A DNA stretch of 46,876 nucleotides, taken from contig CAMMYS010000007.1 of the NCBI GenBank assembly GCA_946528555.1, positions 1 to 46,876 of the forward strand. The letters are read 5' to 3'. Positions 8,540-15,371 of this stretch are shown here, in pieces. Positions within the stretch are counted from its first letter, which is position 1, and each line of letters starts with the position of its first letter. The DNA is from an uncultured Mycoplasmatota bacterium (GTDB lineage Bacteria > Bacillota_I > Bacilli_A > RF39 > UBA660). Below the pieces are notes generated by a model, which was not told where the DNA came from, did no database searches, and saw only the letters and a program-made list of their open reading frames with translations. Both the position numbers and the translations under genes were made by a program.

Positions 8540-10111
8540 ATGAATAATACAAATGTACCAAATAATGATAATAGTGATGCTAGTGAATTAATAAATCCAT
8601 CATTTTTAAACGATGGTCCAACAAATAACGTTATGAATAATCAGGTTCCTAATATGCAACCTGAGTTTAATAATGTTCAACAGCCTATGCCTGAACCAGT
8701 TATGAATCAAAATATGGTTAATAATATGTATCAAGCACCAAATTCTATGATGAATCAACAAATGGTTAATAATACTTTTAATCAAACTCCTAATCCTATG
8801 ATGAACCAGCAAATGGTTAATCCCCAAGTAATGGGTGGAGTTAATTCTCAAGTAATGAATAATGTTGCCCAAAATGTATCAGCACAACCTGTTGCTGCAC
8901 CTGTGCAACAACCAATTCAAAATAATTCAGGTAATGTATATCAAGCACAAACTACAAAAGGTGAAACAGCTATTTCTAGAATACTTGATGGTACTGATGA
9001 TAAATTAACTGAGGATGAAGAATTATTACTTGCATTTATGAGTAAAAACTCTGAAAAATTTTTAGGTAAAAAGTTTAATTTTTCTGGTTTCTTCTTTGGA
9101 AGCTTATACTTTTTCTATAGAAAGATGATTTCAAAAGCAGTTTTATTAGTGTTATTTTCATTTGGTTTAACTATAGTACTATCTGCATTTATTAAAAGCG
9201 ATTTTGTTATTTCATCAATATATTTTTTAATTAGTATTATGATTGGATTTGCTACTAATAATAATTATGTAGATTTTGCACAAAAACAAGTTGCTAAAAT
9301 AAAAGAAGACAATCCAAATGCTACAAAAGAGCAATTAATATCTATATGTAAAAAAGAGGGTGGAACAAGTGCTGTTTGGGTAATACTAGGTATGCTTATA
9401 ACAGGAGCTATATCTTCAGCCATATCTACAATACTAACATTTTTTGGTTTAGTTACACTTATGAGTGATTATGTTAATCTAGGAGCAGGAGTTCAATTCA
9501 AAGATAATTCAAGTTATAACTATACAATTGATTATGGTGATACAAGTGTTGATATTAATACAAACACAAATACTAACACAAATACAAATACAAATACAAA
9601 TACTAATACTAATACAAATACTAATTCAAATCTTACAACAAATGCTGATAATGAATTTACTGGTGCATTTATTTATTCTGATGATGCAGTTATAGACAAG
9701 TTTGAAGTTACTCCAATAAAAGGATATGATTCTGAAAACTATTCTAATGGAATACATTATAATGGTAATGGAATTGAATATCAAATGAATGGATTACAAA
9801 AATTTAATAATGCTCAATTATTAGCAAATTCAGCATACATATATTATAAAAAAGGATATGATGATTCTGTTAAAGTATATATGAGTAATGGAATGACTAT
9901 ACCATCAACATATTTAGAACCAGTACAACCAGAACATAAGACTATAAATGGTATTGATTGGTATGTTGTTAGAAATTATTCATTTGGTGTTGCAGATGAC
10001 TGCTTTACTCAAAAAGGAAATACTGTATTTGTATTAAATATTAAAGCAGAAACTAAAGACATATTAGATAAGAATGAATCTCAAATATTAAATAGTATTA
10101 AGTCAAAATAA
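8540..10111 (+). CDS. Asn/Gln/Met-rich membrane protein (DUF2628-like) with a (TN)n linker
   Basis: The protein has 523 residues. Residues 1-140 are low-complexity (Asn, Gln, Met, Pro) with near-repeats such as MMNQQMVN. A short acidic patch follows, then KFNFSGFFFGSLYFFYRKM, the signature of DUF2628-type membrane proteins, and about four membrane spans between residues 180 and 320. Next comes a run of 11 Thr-Asn dipeptides plus Ser-Asn, encoded at 9557-9631. The C-terminal domain of about 150 residues (IDKFEVTPIKGYDSEN onward) is probably extracytoplasmic and unfamiliar. The ATG at 8540 is preferred over GTG 8531 because AGGTG lies six bases before it. The function is unknown. The floppy head and TN tether suggest a sensor or a surface-protruding domain. 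Confidence 0.75.
   Translation: MNNTNVPNNDNSDASELINPSFLNDGPTNNVMNNQVPNMQPEFNNVQQPMPEPVMNQNMVNNMYQAPNSMMNQQMVNNTFNQTPNPMMNQQMVNPQVMGGVNSQVMNNVAQNVSAQPVAAPVQQPIQNNSGNVYQAQTTKGETAISRILDGTDDKLTEDEELLLAFMSKNSEKFLGKKFNFSGFFFGSLYFFYRKMISKAVLLVLFSFGLTIVLSAFIKSDFVISSIYFLISIMIGFATNNNYVDFAQKQVAKIKEDNPNATKEQLISICKKEGGTSAVWVILGMLITGAISSAISTILTFFGLVTLMSDYVNLGAGVQFKDNSSYNYTIDYGDTSVDINTNTNTNTNTNTNTNTNTNTNTNSNLTTNADNEFTGAFIYSDDAVIDKFEVTPIKGYDSENYSNGIHYNGNGIEYQMNGLQKFNNAQLLANSAYIYYKKGYDDSVKVYMSNGMTIPSTYLEPVQPEHKTINGIDWYVVRNYSFGVADDCFTQKGNTVFVLNIKAETKDILDKNESQILNSIKSK
9557..9631 (+). repeat. In-frame hexanucleotide tract encoding Asn-Thr repeats
   Basis: Thirteen AAY codons alternate with eleven ACA/ACT codons and one TCA. 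The unit (AATACA/AATACT) is imperfect at third positions, which slows slippage but keeps the dipeptide. Changes in copy number would alter linker length without a frameshift, because the unit is six bases. Confidence 0.9.
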
Positions 10112-10133
10112 AAAAGCTTAATTAAGCTTTTTT
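10110..10133. terminator. Bidirectional terminator between convergent genes
   Basis: This is a perfect 24-base palindrome centred between 10121 and 10122, with A and T runs on either side. It serves the gene ending at 10111 (+) and the gene whose stop lies at 10122-10124 (-). Confidence 0.9.
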
Positions 10134-11336
10134 TATTTGATCAATTGCATTCATTATTGATAATTTACCATATTCGTATGTAAGAGAACCTTGTTGGAAT
10201 AATACATATGGTTCTTTTAATGGTGCATCACATGATAATTCAATAGATGAACCTTGAGTGAATGATGGTGATGCCATTATTATATTATCTTCATATCCAG
10301 GCATTGGAGCAGCTACTGGATTAACATGAGAATCAATAGCACCATTATTTTGAATTGCAGTAGCATATTTGATTACTTCATCCTCATTTTTAAAATATAT
10401 TAATTGAACTATATCAGCTCTTTTTTCATTATATTTTGGTGAAACCTTATAACCAATCTTTTCTAAGGCTAGGGAAGTAAGAATAGAAGTTTTAAGAGCA
10501 CTAGATACAACTGATGGTGCAAAGTATATTCCTTGTAAAAACATTTTATTGGCATTTTGAGATGGCCCAACATTTCTACCTTCACCAGGAACAGTTAATC
10601 TATCAGCACATAAATTAATTAAATCTTTCTTTCCTGCTATATAAGCACCATTTGATGCGATGCCAGCACCAAGATTCTTTATTAAAGAACCAGCACATAA
10701 ATCAGCACCTACTAGACATGGTGTTTTAGTTTCTACAAACTCACAATAGCAATTATCTACAAATATAATAATATCTTTATTAATATTTTTTATTAATTTA
10801 ATAACTTTTTCTAATTTATCAATTGTTAATGAATCTCTATAAGAATATCCTCTAGATCTTTGTATATGTACAACTTTAACATTGTTTAATGATTTTTCTA
10901 TTTTTTTATAATCAAAATCATTATTTAATAAATCTATTTCTTTATATTTAATTCCATAACTTATAAGAGAACTATTATTAGGTATAATTCCAATTACTTC
11001 TCTTAATGTGTCATATGGAGTACCTGTTATAGTTAAAAGTGTATCATTTGGTCTTAAAATGGCTTGTAATGCAATAGTTATAGCATGACTTCCTGAAATA
11101 AATTGATTTCTTACAATAGCATCTTCAGCATCAAGAATATATGCAAATATTTTATCTAATTTATCTCTTCCTTCATCGTTATATCCATAACCAGAAGTTC
11201 CATTTAAATCACTTTCACTTACTTTATATTCATGAAAAGCATCCATAACTTTTTTACTATTTAATAAAGCATTATCATCAATTTCTTTAAAAATACTTTT
11301 TAATTCTTTTTCGCATTCTTCAATAAAACTATTCAT
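10122..11336 (-). CDS. PLP enzyme of the methionine gamma-lyase / aluminium-resistance (YnbB) family
   Basis: The protein has 404 residues. The family is fold-type I, PLP-dependent and related to cystathionine/methionine gamma-lyases; members are often annotated as aluminium resistance proteins although the substrate is unsettled. The N-terminal half has YGYNDEGRDKLDKIFA and the phosphate-binding SGSHAI. VDNCYCEF (Asp194) should hold the pyridine ring, and GSLIKNLGAGIASNGAYIAG carries the probable Schiff-base Lys220. The C-terminal MPGYEDNIIMASPSF is also typical. The ATG at 11336 is chosen because it lies eight bases inside the end of the upstream dehydrogenase gene, behind a GGCGGTG stretch; a longer start at 11351 would add only five residues. 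The overlap implies translational coupling, so the two enzymes may act in one amino-acid or sulfur conversion (inference). Confidence 0.88.
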   Translation of the reverse strand: MNSFIEECEKELKSIFKEIDDNALLNSKKVMDAFHEYKVSESDLNGTSGYGYNDEGRDKLDKIFAYILDAEDAIVRNQFISGSHAITIALQAILRPNDTLLTITGTPYDTLREVIGIIPNNSSLISYGIKYKEIDLLNNDFDYKKIEKSLNNVKVVHIQRSRGYSYRDSLTIDKLEKVIKLIKNINKDIIIFVDNCYCEFVETKTPCLVGADLCAGSLIKNLGAGIASNGAYIAGKKDLINLCADRLTVPGEGRNVGPSQNANKMFLQGIYFAPSVVSSALKTSILTSLALEKIGYKVSPKYNEKRADIVQLIYFKNEDEVIKYATAIQNNGAIDSHVNPVAAPMPGYEDNIIMASPSFTQGSSIELSCDAPLKEPYVLFQQGSLTYEYGKLSIMNAIDQIKKA

Positions 11337-12063
11337 GTTTAACACCGCCATCTATTCTTATAATTGAATCATTTATATATGTTGATGTACTAATATTATA
11401 TATATCTTTAGCTATTTCTTCAGGTTCAGCAAATCTATTAAGAAGTATTTTATTTTCTTCTTGACTTTTATAATCTTTATCCATTTGTTTATTCATAGTA
11501 GTATTAATCCATCCAGGACATATTGCATTTACTCTTACATATGGAGAGTAGTGATTAGCAAGATTATGTGTAAGATTAATTACACCAGCTTTAGAAGCAT
11601 CATAATCAAGAGAATATTCATAATATTGATCAATTCCATTATTTGAAGAAATATTAATTATTTGACCTTCTTTTTGTTTATACATATGATCACCAAATAA
11701 TCTAGATACTAAAAAAGTACCTACTAGATTAACTTCTAATATTCTCATAAAGTTTTCTTTTGTTTTATCTTCAAATGTAGTATCAATTGCAATACCAGCA
11801 TTATTAATAAGAATGTCTAATTTATTAAACTTATTAATTATTTGATTATACATTTCTTTAATTTCATCTTCTTTTGTAATATCACACTTAATACATAATG
11901 TATCTAAATTATATTTTTCTTTAATTTCTTTTTCTAATTTTAAAGCTTCTTCCTTATGATTAACATAGTTAATAATAACATTATAGTTATTTTTAGCAAA
12001 TTCTTTAATAAGAGAAGCTCCTAAACCTAAACTAGAACCAGTAACTAATACAGTTTTATTCAT
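11329..12063 (-). CDS. Short-chain dehydrogenase/reductase (FabG-like)
   Basis: The protein has 244 residues, a classical SDR size. Visible motifs are the nucleotide-binding TGSSLGLG (8-15), CDIT (60-63), NNAG (87-90), the catalytic Ser in NISS, and YDASK with Tyr154 and Lys158. PGWINTTM follows, and the C-terminal IRIDGGVKH is the usual SDR ending. It probably reduces a 3-oxoacyl or keto group with NADPH, but SDR substrates cannot be read from sequence. The start follows an AAGGAG site seven bases away. It shares a transcript with the PLP enzyme, which overlaps its 3' end by eight bases. No other fatty-acid genes are nearby, so a dedicated FabG role is less likely than a side-pathway reductase. 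Confidence 0.88.
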   Translation of the reverse strand: MNKTVLVTGSSLGLGASLIKEFAKNNYNVIINYVNHKEEALKLEKEIKEKYNLDTLCIKCDITKEDEIKEMYNQIINKFNKLDILINNAGIAIDTTFEDKTKENFMRILEVNLVGTFLVSRLFGDHMYKQKEGQIINISSNNGIDQYYEYSLDYDASKAGVINLTHNLANHYSPYVRVNAICPGWINTTMNKQMDKDYKSQEENKILLNRFAEPEEIAKDIYNISTSTYINDSIIRIDGGVKHE

Positions 12064-12088
12064 AACTAACTCCTTTTTTTCTTTGCAT

Positions 12089-12117
12089 ATTTTATCATTA
12101 AATACAAAATAAGTAAA
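12089..12117 (-). promoter_or_regulatory. Promoter of the dehydrogenase/PLP-enzyme operon
   Basis: On the reverse strand, TTTACT (12117-12112) and TAAAAT (12094-12089) are 17 bases apart, and the -10 is preceded by TGA (TGATAAAAT, 12097-12089). The start codon is at 12063. Confidence 0.6.
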
Positions 12118-12166
12118 TTAAAATGTTTATAAAATACAGTTTTTACTTTATTTTTTTAAAAAATTG

Positions 12167-12175
12167 TGTTATACT
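12167..12175 (+). promoter_or_regulatory. Extended -10 promoter for tRNA-Lys
   Basis: TGTTATACT ends 18 bases before the tRNA 5' end. No good -35 box is present at 16-18 bases. Confidence 0.55.
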
Positions 12176-12193
12176 TCTTTTGTTATTCAAAAA

Positions 12194-12269
12194 GGCCCGC
12201 TAGCTCAGTTGGTAGAGCAACCGACTCTTAATCGGTGGGTCTAGGGTTCGAATCCCTAGCGGGCCACCA
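12194..12269 (+). tRNA. tRNA-Lys (anticodon CUU)
   Basis: The cloverleaf folds fully. The acceptor stem is GGCCCGC (12194-12200) with GCGGGCC (12259-12265), the D arm is GCTC/GAGC, and the anticodon stem ACCGA/TCGGT closes a loop with CTT at 12227-12229. The T arm is TAGGG-TTCGAAT-CCCTA. The discriminator A (12266) is followed by an encoded CCA (12267-12269). It is a single tRNA with its own promoter and terminator, in a GC-rich island relative to its surroundings as usual for tRNA genes. Confidence 0.97.
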
Positions 12270-12281
12270 ATTTAGTTTATG

Positions 12282-12311
12282 AAATGCTTTAATTTTTTAA
12301 AGCATTTTTTT
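12282..12311 (+). terminator. Terminator after tRNA-Lys
   Basis: An 11-bp stem (AAATGCTTTAA, 12282-12292, with 12297-12307) has a TTTT loop and is followed by a T run. Confidence 0.85.
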
Positions 12312-12370
12312 AATGATAAAAATGGTATTTATTGACTTATAAATATTAATGGCTTTTTTTAATATATAAT

Positions 12371-12379
12371 TGTTATAAT
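12371..12379 (+). promoter_or_regulatory. Extended -10 promoter (TGTTATAAT)
   Basis: TGTTATAAT lies 26 bases before the ATG at 12406. A second TATAAT is at 12365-12370. TTGACT at 12332 is too distant to be its -35 box. Confidence 0.55.
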
Positions 12380-12405
12380 AATTATATAAGTAATAGGTGA
12401 ATAAT

Positions 12406-12906
12406 ATGAAATATTTTAAATTAAATCATATAACAAATAAAGAGTTTAAAAAAATAAATGAAGATGATGTAATGTTTATCACACATCCTGGAAGAATGGG
12501 AGATGAAGATGGTTCTACATTTATAGTTAAAAATGGAAATAAATTCATAGCTTATAGAGTTAGTGGCTGGGAGTATAACCATGATAAATGTGAAGTTGAA
12601 TATGAAGAAATGCTAGAAGCATTTCCTAAATGGAATGAAGCATTAGATTATAAAGAAAAAGAAAATTATATAGGTAAATATAAATATTACTATATGGGTT
12701 TTGGAAATATTTTGTGTGTTGATAGGAGAATATCTAATATTTTTGATAAACACTTAGAAAAAACTATGATTAAATTAGCACCAGTGTATGAAACTACAAT
12801 GAAAGATTATGCTTTAAAATATAATTCTTGGAATGAAGCAGCTTATGAGACTGCTAAAGAATTAAATTATGAAATAGAGTATACTAGTGAAGAAACAAAA
12901 TTATGA
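12406..12906 (+). CDS. Hypothetical protein, soluble
   Basis: The protein has 166 residues with no signal peptide or membrane span. The N-terminal half contains VMFITHPGRMGDEDGSTF and NKFIAYRVSGWEY, a small beta-rich pattern. The C-terminal half is helical and charged. The ATG at 12406 follows AGGTGA by five bases; GTG 12397 is part of that ribosome binding site. It stands alone behind its own promoter next to the tRNA gene. I do not recognise a family. Codon use and base composition match the surroundings, so it is probably a real gene of this genome and not a recent arrival. Confidence 0.6.
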   Translation: MKYFKLNHITNKEFKKINEDDVMFITHPGRMGDEDGSTFIVKNGNKFIAYRVSGWEYNHDKCEVEYEEMLEAFPKWNEALDYKEKENYIGKYKYYYMGFGNILCVDRRISNIFDKHLEKTMIKLAPVYETTMKDYALKYNSWNEAAYETAKELNYEIEYTSEETKL

Positions 12907-12980
12907 AAGTATTTATTATTAAGTCACTTTTAATTTTCTGCTAACAATAGTATAATAATTATAAGAGTAGGAGATATGCA

Positions 12981-14621
12981 GTGGATAATTCAAATTTATA
13001 CAATTCATTAATAGATAATTTTGGAACAGTTACTGTTTTAGATAATGGATATTATTTTGCTATTGATAAAGCTGGCAATAGAATGTATATTAATCCAAAT
13101 TCTAGCTCTAACGTTAATTTAGTTGCATATTATCCTGGTAATGGTGGTTTAACAGTAAATAGTACAGGTGGAATATTTTCTAAATTGGAAGGAAATAATC
13201 CTCCTGATTATTGCATTATATTATCAAGTAATAGAGATGACCCAAGTAACATTCTAAAAAGAGCAACTAGCATTTTAAATGATAATAATTATAACATTAC
13301 TAATTTAATAACCTCAGGTAATAGTGGCAGTGGAGGAACTGTTTTAACGAGAACTGCTGATTATTTGACTTCACATCCAGAATTAGCATCATCCACAGTA
13401 ATAGATATAAATGATGGGTATAATATGCCATTTAATTATAAAAATTATGATGTATTAAAAAATAATAATGTTCCAATACTGTTTGTTTCACCATCAAAAG
13501 AATATTGTTCATCTAGAGCAAGAGGGGTTAATAAATTTATATTACCTTTTGCGCAATCTGGTTTTAATCTGATAAGTATTAATACTGATGATTGGAATCA
13601 TGCAGGAATATGTAATTATTTTTTTATAAATGGAATACCACAATATATTTTTGGAAGTTCTAATGAAATAGGTAGTGATTATGTAGTTAGAAGCCCTAAT
13701 TATCAGGCATATAAGTATAATCCACAAACAAATAAATATGAATTAGTGGATATAAGTCAAATTAAATTAAATACTATTATTAAGCCAGAAAATATAGAAA
13801 TATTTGATCCAAGTACTTATTTAAATGAGGATAATTATTCTTTTAAAGAAATATCTTTGAAATCTAGTAGTAATTTTGATGATTTAAAAGATATAGGCGG
13901 TGTTAGTATTAATGTTCCAAATAAATTAGTTAATACAGAACAAATAAAATCAAATATAGATTTTATAACTAATGCTATGAATTCTATTAGAAGTAATATT
14001 AGTAGTTCTAATTTTTTAGGAGATATTAGAATACCAAGTTTTAGAAGTTTTAATGGTATACCTGGATGTATAGGGGAATATATTGATAAATATTATGATT
14101 ATGTTGGAGATTTAATGGACTTGCTAACTGAAGAAACAGAAGCAATAACAAGTTTAGGCCAAGTAATGGTAGATATGGATAATGATTTGGCTGAAAGAGG
14201 AAGCGTTCTAGGTAGCATTAAAGAAATTGAAAGGACTCCAAAGACAAGAAACAAAGAGCCTTTAAATCAAATAGAAAAAAATGTTAACATAGTAAAAGAA
14301 CATTCTCAAGAAAAATCAATTTCTAAAGAAAGCAGTAAAATAGAGACAATTAATATAAATGATTATTTACAGTATAAAAGAAATGATGGTAGCCTTTTAT
14401 TAATAAAACAGGATAATGATAAAATAAAAGAAGTATTATATAAATACGATTATAAAACTGAAGCACAGGCAAAATATATGTGTGATAAATTTAAAGATAA
14501 ATATAAAGGTAATAATGACATTTCAAATATAATGTATGAAGATAAAAATGTATATATTATATTTAAAGAAAATGTATTTAATAATATGTCTTTAAATGAA
14601 GTAAAAGAAAAATATAAATAG
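12981..14621 (+). CDS. Large protein: hydrolase-like N domain, helical middle, charged C domain
   Basis: The protein has 546 residues. Residues 35-235 look like an alpha/beta-hydrolase-type domain: NLVAYYPGNGG strand-turn, TSGNSGSGGT (111-120, a candidate nucleophile elbow with Ser117), a strand VPILFVSPS and DWNHAG with His207. Residues 315-415 are long helices (IDFITNAMNSIRSNI, YDYVGDLMDLLTEETEAI) reminiscent of WXG/LXG-like secreted proteins. A Lys/Glu-rich linker and a small alpha/beta C domain (about 455-546) follow. GTG at 12981 is the start: GTAGGAG lies seven bases before it. The next gene starts eight bases after the stop and is all-helical, so the pair resembles a type VII-type substrate with its partner. 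No type VII core gene is in the window, so this is inference. Confidence 0.6.
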   Translation: MDNSNLYNSLIDNFGTVTVLDNGYYFAIDKAGNRMYINPNSSSNVNLVAYYPGNGGLTVNSTGGIFSKLEGNNPPDYCIILSSNRDDPSNILKRATSILNDNNYNITNLITSGNSGSGGTVLTRTADYLTSHPELASSTVIDINDGYNMPFNYKNYDVLKNNNVPILFVSPSKEYCSSRARGVNKFILPFAQSGFNLISINTDDWNHAGICNYFFINGIPQYIFGSSNEIGSDYVVRSPNYQAYKYNPQTNKYELVDISQIKLNTIIKPENIEIFDPSTYLNEDNYSFKEISLKSSSNFDDLKDIGGVSINVPNKLVNTEQIKSNIDFITNAMNSIRSNISSSNFLGDIRIPSFRSFNGIPGCIGEYIDKYYDYVGDLMDLLTEETEAITSLGQVMVDMDNDLAERGSVLGSIKEIERTPKTRNKEPLNQIEKNVNIVKEHSQEKSISKESSKIETININDYLQYKRNDGSLLLIKQDNDKIKEVLYKYDYKTEAQAKYMCDKFKDKYKGNNDISNIMYEDKNVYIIFKENVFNNMSLNEVKEKYK

Positions 14622-14629
14622 AGGTAAAT

Positions 14630-15283
14630 ATGGATATACAAGTATATGCTGATGAAATATCAGCTTTAAAAAATTCTAGTGTATTTTCATCATTAAAATA
14701 TGATTCTAGTGAATCTATGAATATGGATAGAACAATTACAAATTTTATTTCAACTGCTAAAATTAAATTAAGTGGAGTTGGATGGAATGAAACATATAAT
14801 AAATTAATTGAATTTGAAAAATTATTAATTAAAAGAACTGAAGTTGCTGAATCATTGTCTAATGCGATTGAATCTGCAATGACACTAATATCTAGTTATA
14901 TGGTTGGGTATCCATATTTAGATTTATCAAAATTAGGCGAAATTAAGTCTTTAAAAAAACAATGTGAAAATAACATATCATATATTGAATCAGTAATGTA
15001 TTCTAAAAAATCTGAAGAAATATTTGATTCAGAAACAGAAGAAATAATAACAGTTACTAAAAACACTTATACAGATTCTGAAATAAATGATTTTAAATTA
15101 AGTATTAATAAACTAAAACAATCAATTGATGAGATACAAAAATTAATAGATAAATTAGAAGGATTAGAAGCTATTTATAGAGAAGCAGAAGGAATATTAC
15201 AATCCGCATTTGAAGAAATTGAATCATTCGGAAAAGAAGTAAAAAATATTATTCCTAATAATAAAGTTGTTTATATAAAATAA
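14630..15283 (+). CDS. Helical partner protein (WXG/LXG-associated-like)
   Basis: The protein has 217 residues and is almost entirely helix-forming, with heptad-like coiled coil at about 95-215 (LKQSIDEIQKLIDKLEGLEA). An SGVGWNETY turn at 49-57, with Trp52 between two helices, recalls the helix-turn-helix of WXG100/ESAT-6-related proteins, although the order is G-W and not W-x-G. It has no signal peptide or membrane span. A GAGG site precedes the ATG and the gene follows the hydrolase-like gene by eight bases, so the two should be made together. A chaperone or co-secreted partner for the upstream protein is the most economical reading. An unrelated coiled-coil structural protein cannot be excluded. 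Confidence 0.55.
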   Translation: MDIQVYADEISALKNSSVFSSLKYDSSESMNMDRTITNFISTAKIKLSGVGWNETYNKLIEFEKLLIKRTEVAESLSNAIESAMTLISSYMVGYPYLDLSKLGEIKSLKKQCENNISYIESVMYSKKSEEIFDSETEEIITVTKNTYTDSEINDFKLSINKLKQSIDEIQKLIDKLEGLEAIYREAEGILQSAFEEIESFGKEVKNIIPNNKVVYIK

Positions 15284-15317
15284 ACAATTAAAACAAATAG
15301 AAATTTAACTTTATGGG

Positions 15318-15346
15318 TTGTTAAATAGTCAAATTTGATATATACT
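15318..15346 (+). promoter_or_regulatory. Promoter of the DUF285 prepilin gene
   Basis: TTGTTA (15318-15323) and TATACT (15341-15346) have a 17-base spacer. The -35 lies in the right arm of a small inverted repeat, ATTTAAC (15303-15309) with GTTAAAT (15320-15326), which has no T run after it and so could be an operator and not a terminator. Confidence 0.6.
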
Positions 15347-15371
15347 TATTAATAGAATAGGATGTTGCAAT

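Noticed and set aside
9557..9631. Tandem repeat considered as a CRISPR or intergenic repeat array
   Set aside because: The unit is six bases with no spacers and stays in frame inside a membrane protein gene.
12332..12337. TTGACT upstream of 12406 as a -35 box
   Set aside because: It is 27 or more bases from the nearest TATAAT, too far for a normal spacer; the extended -10 alone is more likely.
15303..15326. Inverted repeat considered as a terminator for the helical-partner gene
   Set aside because: The stem is only seven A/T-rich pairs with a 10-nt loop and no T run; it overlaps the -35 box and is better viewed as a possible operator.
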